Shown in pieces: positions 12,001 to 24,269 of a DNA stretch of 64,000 nucleotides; the stretch's first letter is position 1; each line of letters begins with the position of its first letter. Source of the stretch: Costus lasius (taxonomy: Eukaryota > Streptophyta > Magnoliopsida > Zingiberales > Costaceae). The notes under the pieces are model-generated. The model did not search any database and had not been told where the DNA came from. It saw nothing but the letters and a program-made list of their open reading frames with translations. The stretch covers positions 2,402,501 to 2,466,500 of the forward strand of contig CM050454.1 of assembly GCA_027563935.2 (NCBI GenBank), in the 5' to 3' direction. The translations under genes were made by a program, and so were the position numbers.

Positions 12001-14324
12001 ATTATGACTTTTCTTCTTATGCCCAAAGCATTAATAAGCATATTAATGTCATCCTGGTCCTTTACAAACTTCACATTTGTATTTCCAAATCCTAAACTAG
12101 TTTAAATATTTTAATGCAAATAATGATAATTATTTTAGATTTGTTATTGTATGTAAAGTTTATCCATATGGCTTAAAGTATGTATTAATAAATTTCCAAC
12201 TAAGCCTAAGGGCCTGCTTGACCTCGAGAAAAAAAACTGTTTAGTAATAAAAAGTAAAAGCAGAAAAAAGCAAAAGTTGGAAAAGCTACAATTTGAAGCT
12301 TTTTCAGCTTCTACTTCTTCAAAAAAGTTATTTACATTATTTCATTTAAAATTTTAAGTATTATTATTTTAAATAATTTAAAATTTTAATACTAATAAAA
12401 TAAAATATATTATTATTTTAAATAATTTAAAATAATATATTTATTTATTATTTTAAATTTTGACAGCAGTTAAAAAACTATTAACCAAACATCTTATAAA
12501 TTTTGACAATACAGCACAGCACAGTTTAGCACAATTATAAAGCTATTAACAGCGGGGCCAAACAGACCTTTAGTCACATTTTAGATTAGTGCATTATAGG
12601 TTGTTGACCTAGACTTTCTAAAATTAGCTTGAATTTGTATATTATAAGTTGATTTTAAAATTGTATGTTTAAGTATGTAGGATTGTTTGGTTTTCATGAA
12701 CTTTCGAAATCACAATGGCGCTATAACTTTCTCATTTTCTGATGTATTAAAATGCAAAGTTATAAAAATTGTAAAATAATATAGATGTAAAGAAATTGGC
12801 CAACATTGTGGGAATATATACCTTATGTTCAAATATGGTAGGAGATGGGAACCTCTTAATTTCTTTTTAAAAAATAAGATTAAGTCTAACAATATATGAT
12901 GTTGATAAACTAATAAAGCAAATTTAAGTTCTATTTCAGAAGAGATGAAATTATTTATCAAGTTGATGTGAGGCCATTCTAGTTTTAAAAATTTGCATCT
13001 ATTTCCCTTCATATATTAATGTCGTTAAAAGTGAAACATCATCAACCCTTGAAACCTTTTTAAGACAACAGGCAGAGAAACAATAAAGTAGATCCTACAT
13101 ATCGTACTGGGCTATATATTTCTTTAGGAAACGTGACATTACATGAAAGAGTATAGGAAGATTTTTGTTTGAACCCTATCAAACATATTGGTAAAATTTT
13201 TCCCAAAATGAAAAAAATATATTGCTTGTAGCTTTCCTATAATTGGACCTGCTAGTATACTTGAAATCTGTTAATATTCTCAAATTAAGTATATTAGAGT
13301 TGCATTATGTCTTTTTTCTGCTGGGTTTTATAATCTCAGACACTTGATTAACGTGTTTATATGGTAGGATAATCTGGGTAATGATTCAGATAGCGGAAAA
13401 GATTCTTGTCTTCATGCTGCCAGTGCAAGGCTTAGTAATTGCTGGCTAGGTGAGTCCGCCTTTTGTTGATTTACATATCTTGTGGTCTATCATAGGCTTC
13501 TGATGTCTCCACTTGCTTGAGCAGGCAATGAAAAAAATGTCCAGAAAATCAAAAGCCAACACACAGAAGTCGATTTGGATGAGCAATTATCAGATAAATC
13601 TGCGAAAGTAGACCGCCTTATCTGGGAATCTAAGTCTAATCCAGGACATCCACAACACAGCTCAGTTGAAGCAATAAAAAGTTCTGATCATTTGTTACGT
13701 CCCTCTGTTGATACAATGCTGTGGACTGATGAGTTAGTCTGTACGTCCCTGAGTTCTGAAAAAGAATGCAAACGGATGAGGCTTGATAATGGAGGGTTTG
13801 CTGATTGTAAATCTAGTGAAGCAACATTAAGCAGTAAATTGTTCTCCAAGGTACCACCTATACTATCTGGCTCAATAAACAGTAGTGTGTTCCATGAAGC
13901 AGTACCTCGGAGTTCAAAAAATGTGGAAAGACATTTCTTCCTGAATGATTTTGATTTTGTCCCGACATCAAGTTCAAAGGCGAAAAACTTGATGCATGCT
14001 CTTTCATCAGATCGTCAAGATTTACTTGACTCTAATACCCCTGACCTTGAATTAGCTTTAGGGGAAAAGAGGAGACTGATAAAACACGATATATTGCAAA
14101 TATCATCACCAAAGGATAGAGACGAGACTAAACGAGATAAGCTTCCTGCTCCAGCGGGGGATGATGGAGATGACACATTAGCTTCCCTTTCACTCTCACT
14201 AGCCTTTCCTTCATCAGGAAAGACAAAACCTGCTAAACCAAATTCAGATGCTGAGCAACTTTTGCTGGATAAACCTTGTATTAGCACTTCTTTGCTTCTT
14301 TTTGGTGGCTATAGAGAAACTTGA
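68..14324 (+). CDS. AIPP2: PHD-finger protein of the AIPP2/PAIPP2 family, 5' end missing
   Basis: Exons at 68-1270, 3575-3660, 3742-4256, 4353-4799, 4900-5012, 5083-5684, 5766-5996, 6090-6214, 6421-6833, 13368-13449 and 13525-14324; every GT-AG junction keeps phase and the sum is 4617 nt ending in TGA (1538 aa). The gene starts before the window. Seen: a Cys-rich stretch at 107-160 (CNVCCAPCSLC); a PHD finger split by an intron (3584-3810, CDICGD ... GEWLCEEC); a zinc-knuckle-like motif at 5176-5217; a C-terminal module at 5766-6560 (GFQAHLSAH, KDINSYENYYW, LWGVFRGRE) shared by AIPP2/PAIPP2; two LxLxL EAR-like motifs near the end (14042-14060 and 14173-14208). Known: in Arabidopsis these proteins work with the BAH protein AIPP3 and phosphatase CPL2 in chromatin repression and polyadenylation choice, and were found with ASI1. 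A spliced 3' UTR seems likely (intron 14349-14423). Which paralogue it is cannot be told. Confidence 0.85.
1271..3574 (+). other. 2.3-kb AT-rich intron
   Basis: First visible intron of the PHD-finger gene, phase 0. Donor GTAAGT at 1271, acceptor TGCAG ending at 3574. It is AT-rich; 1930-1990 contains a short GGTACCGACCAG-type dispersed motif that recurs elsewhere in the window. I see no conserved coding sequence in it. Confidence 0.75.
5176..5217 (+). other. degenerate CCHC zinc knuckle
   Basis: The reading frame gives C-Y-K-Y-N-E-L-G-H-A-T-Q-F-C. A CCHC knuckle needs C-x2-C-x4-H-x4-C; the second Cys position is Tyr (codon TAT at 5185-5187, one base from TGT). All other ligands and spacing are kept. 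Confidence 0.7.
7314..9578 (+). mobile_element. solo LTR of an LTR retrotransposon
   Basis: The element begins TGTTACG and ends CGTAACC, an LTR-style short inverted repeat with one mismatch at the last base (an intact LTR would end CA). It is flanked by a perfect 5-bp target duplication, GGAAG, at 7309-7313 and 9579-9583. Length is 2265 bp. There is no gag or pol reading frame, so this is a solo LTR rather than a full element. The left third has a 37-bp tandem array; the right half (8850-9450) is GC-rich. The long LTR suggests a Ty3/gypsy type, but the family is not determined. The strand is nominal. Confidence 0.75.
7492..7653 (+). repeat. 37-bp tandem array inside the solo LTR
   Basis: The motif GACCGGCGCAGCGGTC and relatives start at 7492, 7525, 7562, 7599 and 7635, giving five units with spacing 33, 37, 37 and 36 bp. 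Unit cores GACCGGCGCAGCGGTC are themselves nearly palindromic (GACCG...CGGTC). Confidence 0.85.
12209..12570. mobile_element. MITE, about 360 bp
   Basis: Left end AGGGCCTGCTTGACC; right end, read from the other strand, AAGGTCTGTTTGGCCCC. The interior is AT-rich with AAAAGC/GCTTTTT motifs at both ends. A TAA/TTA-like flank is compatible with a PIF/Harbinger type, but the target duplication is imperfect, so the superfamily is uncertain. Confidence 0.55.
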
Positions 14325-17300
14325 ATCTACTCACAACATATACAACTTGTAAGTCGTCATATTTAATTGCAACCATAATACTTCATTTACTAGTTTATGT
14401 TTTTACCTTTTTTTTTTTTGCAGATGCGCCATAACTGAGTGTGCATAGAAGGCTGACCAGGTTCAGGGCTATTGGGTCTTGACTAATGATCTGCGTAAGT
14501 TAACATGATCGCTTTTCTTCTTTGGTTCACTCTCCTGTTTGCAGAAGAAAACCTGTGTGAACTAATGCATTTCTAGACAAATTCTTATTGATATGCAGTC
14601 CAATACCTGAGAGTGAAGATGCATGATAATAAAAACGTCGTTCTTAATTCTTGTGCTGAGCTGACGGAAGGTTAGTTTTGTGGAAGCATTGTCTTCCTTG
14701 ATGGAGCAACCATCTGAAACTAGGATTGACACTTTGTGGAGCGTCAAGGTACAGCAGGTAACACATTACAATACCCTAGCTAATGCTAGCATTTTCACTG
14801 AATATCTTTTCCTCTTTGTTCCTTAAAACTGTCAGAGTTAGATGTAAGTCAATTTATACTTTCAGCTGAATGTAATGGCAATGATTCCCTGCATTAGTAC
14901 ATAGTTTCAGAGCAGGGAGAGCTTTAGAAATAAGATGGGGTATGTGTCCACCGTGATGCGCTAGTATGAGTTGAGGCTTCTAGGTCGTTAAATTAGGTTT
15001 TTTTTTTAACCTGGTGTATATGGCATGCTATGACGTCTGAATTTGAGTTTTCACTGTGCGAGTGTCTTTTTCTGAGTTCTTATACAGTCGGCACAAGAAT
15101 GTTTCTCAAGTTGCGCAAGCACATGCTCGCGGATGGGGGGAACCGAGAGGAGAGGGTGGCGGAGAGGTGAGCTGAGAGAGAGAGAGAGGAAGGAAGAAGG
15201 ATCAGGGGTAGAGAGGGAGGAAAGGAGCGGAGTAGCAGACCTAGGAGGAGATGAGTGAGAAAGGTGGGGAGGGAGGGCACGCTTAGCGGGGGCGTAATGG
15301 GGTGGGGGAGGAAGGGAAGAGAGGGAGTGCTGGGAAGCTGAAAGGGAGGGAGAGGATTTGGAATGGGATGTGGTGTCAAATTGGGTAAAAATTAGTCAAT
15401 CTGATTATGACTCAACTCGAATATGATAAGGTTTGATCCAAATTCATTTAATTCCGTGTTAGGTCAATGGACCAAGTCAATTTTTTAAACAATTATTTGT
15501 TTTCATTTTACTTCCAAGTCAACCGAAGAAAAAACAGAGAGAAAAGTTTCATTAACATGATAGAATTAATCATGGAGAAAGAATGAGTAGACTAAGAAGT
15601 CCATTTTGATAGTAATAACATTAACTTCTATAATTATGAACAAGAAATATATGCTCGATGATCTAACAAATGCTTTGATATGCAGGATGTTATTTTACAT
15701 CTAAAATTAATATTTTAAAAGAAAATTACGTTTTTTTTTAAAAAAAATCAACATAAGTTCTCGGAGAAATGCCGGTATTAATTTCCAATATGCTTGCAAA
15801 CCTGCCTTAATGGCGTTTGACTTGGACAATGCGTGCGCCACATCTAGATTGTGCATTGCATTTCGAATGGCATGCGTTCGAATATTTGGCGCATGATAGT
15901 TAGGCTACTATGCACGCATGCATTGAACGTGTGATACCCACATTGAATGGCGCATGTCTTAATTTACTTCAGATGTTCCAGCTGTCTACACTCGGATTTT
16001 TTTTTATGCCAATGACAACCTACAAAGAAAAAAAAAAATCAAGATATAAAAAATGTCATCACATTGGCTCAGCTGCTGCTGAAACGTATCAACTTTTGTA
16101 AGTGTCGTTCATGATGATTCTTTGTGCCACTGACAAAGATATATAATTAAGAACTATTTGTGAGAGTGCACAGTTGCTCGAGACAGTAAGATAGACGAAA
16201 TCTATAAACAAAAAGACGTGAAAGTGTGGATTAAAGTTTAGAGAACGTATAAATCATGTACCGGTAGGGGTTGATTTACATTGTTTGAAGTATGAGCAAT
16301 TGTTTTCACTAAAATTTAAGAGATATATAAATGACCAGTATATAATGTAAAGTTTTAGTTAAAAATTATGTTATTGCTCTACTTCTATAAGAAAATATGT
16401 AAAAATATAATTTTATTTTCATATACTCCAAATTCTATATCCTAATTTTGCCTCTATATACTCTGAGTTCTAGATGCCCCACCGGTGTAGGTCTTGAAGC
16501 TCGACATTGTGTTAATCGCAAGGGGATTTACTCTTGATGAAATTATAGTCACGATCACCGTGATGCTATTTCGATTGTCGGAAAGAAGTTTCTAAATGAA
16601 CACTCACAAACTTAAAGACAAAATTAGAGAGAGAGACTAGGTGAGGAAAAAAAAGGGGAGTGAGAAGGAAATAGGGGGGAGAGAAAATCAATAGAAGAAT
16701 AGAACTTTATTTTACTCATCCTTACAGATTGATATTACATAGATGAATCCTCGTTAGTTGGCCAATATAACCAAAATTTAAATTTTCAGTTGACATAATT
16801 AAATCTTGATTAATCTAAGACTAACGAAATGCTAAGGTCTAATAAAAATGTTTAATTCATCCACAATATAACATAGATAATATGAATCTAACTAAAATTA
16901 ATCATATATCAAACACCTAATAGTCATGCAAATTTGATAATTGAGCCGTAAAATAGACAATGGACCATGCTGAAATTAGAAAAATCTTTAACGTCAAATA
17001 AAATAATAAAATATAATTAAGTACTTCAAAGAAATTGTGCTAGGAACATGAAAGGGAGTTGGCAAGGATACCTTCCTTGAAGCAAAATTTATCTCGAAGG
17101 AAATTAAGAAATTATCAATCAATTAAGAGGGTAAAATAATCATATGATTAGCATGGAAATGTACAAATCAAGAGCTAACTTTATAACTTGTTCATTATTA
17201 ATTTTCTAGCCCTATACTACAATTAACCATACTATTTTAAAAAAATAAATTATCCGCGATAAAAATGCCAATTTATAACTGTCAATTTTAATTGCCCTAG

Positions 17301-17930
17301 AGGTCTAGTAAATTTGCATGAGCAAGAAAAAGTCACTTAAATTACCTATCCTGGCCAATAGGGCTCGAGTGATAGAAGCCCTTCAGTCAACCAAGGAAAG
17401 TTCTAATCACTTGGGATGCATCCACGTGATTGCTCCTTGCCATCAATTCTTTTGCATATCATAAAAGTGTTATAAGAAAAGTTACGCAACTTAATCATTG
17501 ACAACATTCATTTTCTAAATTAACAACAATCTTTACTTAGCCCACTATTATTATGCACAATAGTTGCATATGAACTTAGAAGGATTATTCATTTATTAAA
17601 AAGCAAGTATAGTATACGTTCTCAATTAGCCATTTCTTAAAGTTCAACAATGAGTCTTGCTCTTTTTAGGCTTAGCGAGAGCATGAGGAAGACATCCCTA
17701 AGGGTGATCAAAGACAATTAAGGCATTTCCAAATTTAATAATTGACAACTAAAATTTGATCAATATCCAAAGGCAACACATGGCTCCTAAGGGCCCTCTC
17801 ATAACCTCTAATTTAGATAAGAATATTATGATGTGCTAAAATAAAAATAAATTTTTTTTTCCTACTTTTGGCCTGACTACCCAATATTACTTGGCAAGAT
17901 GAGATATCTAGGACTTCTTTATCAACATTT
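14325..17930. other. 3' UTR then AT-rich intergenic DNA
   Basis: The first few hundred bases are probably the spliced 3' UTR of the PHD-finger gene. A purine-rich GA/GGA tract lies at 15120-15360. The rest is AT-rich with no gene that I can support. Confidence 0.6.
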
Positions 17931-17940
17931 AACCTTTTTA

Positions 17941-17948
17941 TATATAAA
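17941..17948 (+). promoter_or_regulatory. probable TATA box
   Basis: TATATAAA lies 86 bp upstream of the ATG at 18034, followed by a pyrimidine-rich leader. Position and sequence fit a plant core promoter for the small gene downstream. Confidence 0.55.
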
Positions 17949-18033
17949 ATTTAAATTAAGAAAACTCGCCCTTCCCCTTCCTTTCTTCCCTATATCATAA
18001 TTCCAGTTCGCAGACCTCCGACATCCGATCGCC

Positions 18034-18369
18034 ATGAGCCTGAACTGCCTCTCGTGCGGCAACTACAACGCAACGCCAGAGAGGGGCGACGGCACCCGGC
18101 CGAAGGAGCGGAGCTTCCGCTGCTGGTCAGGCGACCTGACGCCGCCACCGACATACGCATACCTGAGGACCCGGTCCATTCCCGCGAACGGCGACGGTGC
18201 GGACAGGGGGCGACGGTGCAAGGTGTCGAGCGGCGGCAGGCCGCTGGTGGGTGGCGCGGACGTGAGGAAGGGGGCGGCCGAGCCGCGGTTGGCGCGCAGC
18301 CGAGGCATGCGCAGAGATTGGAACTTGGAGATGATATGCGACGTCAATGCGATTGGCAGGGAGGCTTAG
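18034..18369 (+). CDS. small conserved plant protein (MSLNCLxC family)
   Basis: Single-exon, 111 aa, GC-rich in an AT-rich surrounding. It starts MSLNCLSCGNYN and near the end has RLARSRGMRRDW. This pairing (MS-x-NCL-x-C start; RS-x-GMRRDW near the C terminus) marks an uncharacterised plant family of about 100-150 aa. Members that I recall end shortly after RDWSFEDL; here the tail is RDWNLEM followed by about 12 more residues, so the terminus is altered. A TATA box precedes the ATG. Other GC-rich frames over the same DNA are shadows. Function is unknown; I assign none. Confidence 0.6.
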   Translation: MSLNCLSCGNYNATPERGDGTRPKERSFRCWSGDLTPPPTYAYLRTRSIPANGDGADRGRRCKVSSGGRPLVGGADVRKGAAEPRLARSRGMRRDWNLEMICDVNAIGREA

Positions 18370-18898
18370 AAGAACGTGAGGAAATTATTCTGCTGACGCA
18401 ATAAATAAAATTAAGATCCAAACATTCATTGATTTATAACGTTCCTTCATTCTCTGTTGTACATGAATTAATTTCACATGAATATCTTATCAGAATTGTA
18501 GCGTGATTTAGCTTACTAAATACTTAATTACATGAATCTTATTAATTTAACTATTTGATTTATAATACTTTATTAATTTAATTTGATAAACAGCATGAGT
18601 TAGATAGAATCTTTATTAGATTTGAATTATTTGCTCTAAATCTAAAATCTCCTTGCAAACTTTAGAATTTTATTCTTTATAAATAAGGACTACGCCTTCT
18701 TCACCTCTCCACAACATAACTTGATTATTTTTACCAATTAAATGTCATTAAACAAGGAAAAGGAACTAAAAAAGTCTAGCATCAATTTCAGAATAGCAAA
18801 TTCAATTGAATAGTATAATCGAGTAGTATTCTTTATTCATCTCTAATTAATTGTTTTAAAATTGTTAAATGAGATACTTAAATTTCTAATATGGCTGG

Positions 18899-18920
18899 AC
18901 TATATATATATATATATACT
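18899..18920. repeat. (TA)n microsatellite
   Basis: About ten TA dinucleotides in an AT-rich spacer. Confidence 0.8.
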
Positions 18921-19149
18921 GTACATATTCATTACATTAAATTGTGAATTTTGTTAATATTTCAATTTGGACTAATATTTCACAATGCCATCTGTGTTAA
19001 TCACCTTTATATGTTTGGAAAAGAGAGAGAGAATAGCTCAAATAATCTAGATATGCATACTACTAATAAAAAAAATATAGTAGTATTTTTCATCTAGATT
19101 TAATATATTTTTTATTCTTTTCTTTTATTTTTTTATCCAAAAAAATATA

Positions 19150-20030
19150 CTATTAGGGTGTATTTCCTTGGAGGGAAAACATGAGGGAACTGATGAATTT
19201 GTCTATTTTTCGCCGTTTCCTTGGACGAACGGAGTTGGACGGAGGGAGAAGATGGCAACTATAGTGCTCGTTTTTTGTTTTCGCCTGAATCGAGCAAAAA
19301 ACAAATCAGTCGCTCGTTCGCGACGCCCGCTTGCTCGCTCTTGGCCTCGATTGCCCGTTGGTCGCCGACGGTCGGCGGTGGTCTTGCACTAGCCGACCAT
19401 CGGCGGTTTTGCACTCGCTGACACCGCCCTCAATCAATCGCTCTCAAGCTCGCCGCCCTCACCCGCCCTCGACGACCAACAATGCCCTCGCCTGCTCTTA
19501 ACGACCTCGACGACCAACAATGCCCTTGCCCGCTCTCAACGCCCTCGATGGTTAATGACGCTCACCCTCAACAACGATGCCCTTTGCCCGCCCTCGACGA
19601 AGCTCGGAGCCGCCTACCGCTGGAGCTAACATCGAAGACGCCTGCCGCTGGAGCCATCCGCCAGAGACCCCTGCCCTGGACGACCGACCCCTGTCCTCGA
19701 CGATGCTCGACGGATACCCTCGCCATCCCTCGACGAAGCTGGGAGCTGACACCGGAGACGCCTGCTGGAGCCATCCGCCGCGGCTGCTGGAAAGGCATGC
19801 CGTCCACAATCCACTTGCCGACGTCGCCCTCCGTCGACCAACTAACAAGCCCCCCTGCTCGTGAGAGAGTTGTTGTCCACGATCCATCCGCCGAATCCAT
19901 CCGCTACTCGTGAGATAGCTACTCGTGACTTTCACGTGACTTTATATCCTTTCTAGTGATTTACTTTCCCTCCCCTATTAATTTTACTCTTGTTTTACAT
20001 CCGTCGAACAAAACACAGCCTTGAAAGATA
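19150..20030. mobile_element. GC-cored foldback/MITE-like element
   Basis: Left end reads AGGGTGTATTTCCTTGGAGG; right end on the other strand reads CAAGGCTGTGTTTTGTTCG, so the ends are imperfect inverted repeats. The 0.7-kb core is made of degenerate tandem phrases such as CTCGACGACCAACAATGCCC. Frames across it (19168-19935) have no family signature and look like composition artefacts. Similar elements lie at about 24.5-25.15 kb and 50.1-51.04 kb. Confidence 0.45.
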
Positions 20031-23000
20031 TCTACTCAATGTCACCTTATCCTACCGCTATCAACAAATTGTGGGCTTCATATGCTAAGACCAGAAATGA
20101 GCTTCCATGCAAATAAATATTTGTCATTCTCACTCAACTCGATTTCTCATTCTAAAAAACAATTTCTCACACCTCCCCCATCAATTGCCTCAGTAACCCA
20201 TTTAGGGAATTTAAAAATAGACATTCGATAGCTTGGCAACGATGACAAACAATTATCAACCAATGCTTACACCCTTCAATCTAGCATTCTAGCCTTCAAA
20301 CTAGCTAGTTTGTCATAGTTCTTGATAAGAACATATACCCCATTAACCTTGCATAAAGATCCTATACATAGTGGGAAAGTAAGATATTTGAGAAAAGCAC
20401 ATATTTTGCAACTTATCAAAATTGTATCCATACTATTCATTTGTATCCATACATAGTGGGAGGCTAAGTATTTGTATCCTTACTATTCCTTTGTGCATAT
20501 CCCATTAGCAAAATTGAGGTTCAAGAATCAGACAAAGTAATATGCCATTAAAATTAATTAATAAATAAAGAGATAATTAGCATATTGTTTAGATCATTCG
20601 ATTATTTAAGTATCTACCTAACATTTCATTAAGCATCATAGTTGGAGTTGTGGCGTGAAATAAGCACCAAATGCAATTTATCCACTTATTAGATAACAAT
20701 TTGTAACACATGCGAGAGAATCCAAATGTGTATTGTCATACACCTTAGCCAAGTTGATTTTATTCAATAGCACAGTAGCTTTGCTCATCTTATATAAATT
20801 AATAACTAAACTAGCAATTATATAAACACATAATGTAGATCTTCCTTTAGTAAGACACTCCGAGTAGTCCCTATCATCTTATGTATAACACTCTAATGCC
20901 ACAAGAATAGCACCTAGTATAATCTTAATAATGTTAACGGGCTTGAAGTCATTATTTCTACTAGTTCCAACAATCTTTGCAATAAGAACGACATCATACT
21001 TACAGAAATTATAGAGATCCATGTTTCTTACTTAAAACTCAATTATGATTCACTAATATACAATTACTAAAAAGCAATCACATCCAAGGTCATAATGTGA
21101 AATTTTCTAGTCAAATATAGATTCATTAAGAAAAAGCAATTGCATCCATAATCATAATGTGGGATTTCTAGTCAAATATGTGCGAGTACTAAAAGAAGTA
21201 TATCACGAAAGTGAATTAGGCAAGATTACTAAGGAAGCATACCACCAAAGTCCAATTAGGTAAAAAGAGATTATAATGCTCAAATGCAAAACTAGCCCGA
21301 TTCACACTACGGCAAAGCATGAGAAAATTTCTAAGCATTAATTTCTACACATCACGGCCGTCCATATCTATTAAATTGTAAATCTTAAAGCAAGAATCAT
21401 GCCAACATCATTTTAAGATTCATACATCTCCTAAGATGGATAGCTGTGCTTAAGATTCCTAGACACGGTCATTGTCTAAAAATTTGATGCTGATGCTGAT
21501 GCTGATGCGATGGCTTGTGGCATGATAACATTGAAGTTAAATGATACTGATTGACGTAAAAATGTCCTCTTTCATTTATCCGCTAACTCAATTGGACGTC
21601 GCTTGCTCGGTTTCTGATTGTTTGTTTTGTTTCTTTGCGTTTGCTACTTTTCTTTGCTCGTCCGCCGCCGTCGGCGGCGAAGGATACATGCATCCCAAAA
21701 GAAGACAAAGCATTCATGTAGCAGTCATACTATCCACAAATCAAGTCTCCAGCTGCGAAAGACTTGGCACAAGCAGCCAATTCATAACAATTCAGATACG
21801 TACGTGTTGCCTAATTGATCGTCTTCTTAATCTTGGTTCCCCGGCAATATAATAAAATATCAGACAGGATAAGCCCGGCATAAGATAGGGTACAAGATTT
21901 CTCTTCTAACAGTCAATCGAATTTTCGAAAATTTGAGCTTTTTGATCAGAATCACTAAGATTAAAAAAAAAAAAGAAACTTGAACACAATATGCACCTTT
22001 CATATTGCCACTCCTGTGGCCTTTCTGTTACTGCATTCTAGTGCCCGCGTCAAAATTATTAAGGAAATGGCGTTCTTTGCAGTTCAAATGATCCAACCCT
22101 TCTGTTTCAGAGTGTGCAGGCTCAACAACATAATTTTTTTAAAAAAGAAAGTATCATCATAATAAAGTTTTTATTTGTTAGATTTCATGGTGATACTAAC
22201 TCATTATCCTGCCAATTTTCATGTATTTTGATGTAATTTTAAGGACTAAAATGACTCCACTAAAGTTTATCTACTTTTTTCTCAAATAGGCTTCGGCCAG
22301 TACCAATTTGTATAAATTTTGGGTTTGTTTCCATACAATTAAATAGTTTTATTGAAAAACTATTCAATTTTCTCAAATATGCCAAAATAGAGCCATAAAT
22401 TGCAACTTAGGACCTCCTAGACCTCTCAGTGGTAATCTATTAGCTCTTTCCAATTGCATCTACTTAAAACTTATTTTGAAGTATCTAATTAATTTTATTA
22501 TAAACATCTAATTTACCCAATCAAGCTCCGACAAAGCTGTTAAGTAGCTGGCTTATACCTCATTCATAGAAACACAAACTATTTAATTTCCTCAAATATG
22601 CACAAAAGAAACTAGAGATGTGATATATGAGCTTATACTAATTTGAACATATTTTTGACTCCATTTCCAACACATGAACAATAATATTACTAAAAACATG
22701 CCCATATTTTTCAGGAAATCCTAACTAAGTTTTCACTTTCTAGTATAACCCCTTACACATATATAGAAAACACATGCTCTCCTATCCAAACTAATTTTAA
22801 GGACTTAAATAAATTTTACTAAGAATAATTTTTTCATCAAATGAAGCCTATTTTGAGCTATACATGTTCATGTAAGATCACCTCAAGATTTATAAATTAT
22901 AATATTATCGTGTTGATTTCTGCCGATTATATGCATTTTCAACTTCTTTTTAACAAGTAAAGCTCTTTTTGACTCCTTTTTATGTAATACCAATGACACA

Positions 23001-23500
23001 TAATTTGGTTTTACTTTTATCTTTTAGGCAATCTAAAGTTCCATTGCTCTTTTTTTTTTCAACGAAAAGAAATTGATGAAGGCGGAGACTCAATCCAAGA
23101 CCTTGCTATAAAAAAGCTTTTACTAGTTAAACTAATTGATACCTTCATCTTTAATTATTATCCCAAAACAGAAGGTGTCAGCTAGCTTATTCAGTAAGAA
23201 CTTTTATTGATGATAACATGATTTTGAAATTAAGTCTGTCTATATCAATAACTTGCTGATAAAAAAATATTCTACTAGTCTTATTAAAAATATTTTCCAA
23301 TTTTTATTTACTCTGAACTTATTTTTGAAGCACTTAAAGAATTGTATTCAATATTATCTAATTCTCCCAAATGAGTTGCACGTTATCCAAACGCATCTTA
23401 AATTGGCACTTAAAAGCACTTCTAACTATGAGTCCGCGTAAATGAATTCGCTCAACTGGCGTCTCACGGAGGTCACGTTTCCAATTCCCCAATCTTATTG
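20031..23500. other. AT-rich intergenic DNA
   Basis: No gene, RNA or clear mobile element recognised. A short (GATGCT)n run is present near 21488-21508. Confidence 0.6.
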
Positions 23501-23738
23501 CCTGTCTAATTTTTCCACGCGTTCTCAATTACTTTTCCACGCCGTCCCATCGGAGACGACAGAACAAACGAAGACTTTTACCGAACAACTAAAATTATTT
23601 CTTCTCTCCTCATCGCGCTTATATCTCCGTTTCTCACACATTTTTTTTGTTTTCACTCTGCGGCATTTCATCAAACAGTAGAAAGGCAGCGAAATAAGAA
23701 GAAGAAGCAGCAGCAAAGGTTAGGACATACCGATCGAG

Positions 23739-24269
23739 ATGGAGAGCTCCAGGAATAACGGCCAGGGCCTTGGCATCAGCAAATCCATCAGGAAGGACGG
23801 CGGGCTCCCCCGCCAGCAGCGCGTCTACAACATCCGGCGGAGCGAGTTTCGCGCCGTCGTCCAGCGGCTCACCGGCGCGTCCTCCACGGTCTCCCACCAG
23901 CGCCGTCTCCATCAGGCCCGCCCCCCGCCGCTGTCCCCAGTCCCCCGCCCCCCCACCCCTCCTCCTCCCCCGGTGGCCGCCGATTCCCCCCTCTCCGCCT
24001 ACATGCGCTTCCTGGAGACCTCCCTCCTCCACTCCGACGGCTCCCACCGCCCCGCCGCCTCGCCCCTGCGGCCTCCCCATGCTCCTCCTCCTCCGCCAGC
24101 GCCAGCGCCAGCGCAGATGGAGTTCGAGTCGCCGAGCGCGTTCCTGGACCTGCCGTCCCCCGGGATGCGCCGCGCCGCACTGACGCTCTCCCCCGCCGTG
24201 CCGCTCTCGCCTCTGCTGCCGCCGTCGCCGACCATGTTCCTCGCGAGCCCCACATGGAACGACATGTAG
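23739..24269 (+). CDS. VQ-motif protein, HAIKU1-like
   Basis: Intronless, GC-rich, 176 aa. The VQ motif FxxxVQxLTG is seen as FRAVVQRLTG (residues 37-46). Upstream is a basic KSIRK segment; downstream are long Pro-rich stretches, SPLSAYMRFLE, a SAFLDLPSP motif and a C-terminal SPLLPPSPTMFLASPTW. This layout (basic N terminus, VQ, Pro-rich, SAYMR) resembles Arabidopsis IKU1/VQ14. Family knowledge: VQ proteins bind group I and IIc WRKY factors; IKU1 works with MINI3 to control endosperm growth and seed size. The start is the first ATG after a 5' leader with AAG/CAG repeats and is followed at once by the conserved N terminus. The nuclear location and WRKY partner are inferred. Confidence 0.88.
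   Translation: MESSRNNGQGLGISKSIRKDGGLPRQQRVYNIRRSEFRAVVQRLTGASSTVSHQRRLHQARPPPLSPVPRPPTPPPPPVAADSPLSAYMRFLETSLLHSDGSHRPAASPLRPPHAPPPPPAPAPAQMEFESPSAFLDLPSPGMRRAALTLSPAVPLSPLLPPSPTMFLASPTWNDM

Larger units (their letters stand above)
6834..13367 (+). other. 6.5-kb transposon-loaded intron
   Basis: Penultimate coding intron of the PHD-finger gene, phase 0, with donor GTAATC at 6834 and acceptor GGTAG ending at 13367. It contains a 2265-bp solo LTR (7314-9578) and a MITE (about 12209-12570). Otherwise it is AT-rich with no coding sequence I recognise; 10850-10990 holds another copy of the GGTATTGACCA-type dispersed repeat. Confidence 0.75.

Noticed and set aside
18054..18404. 116-residue frame overlapping the small MSLNCLxC gene
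   Set aside because: Lacks the conserved start and RSxGMRRDW motif that the chosen frame has.
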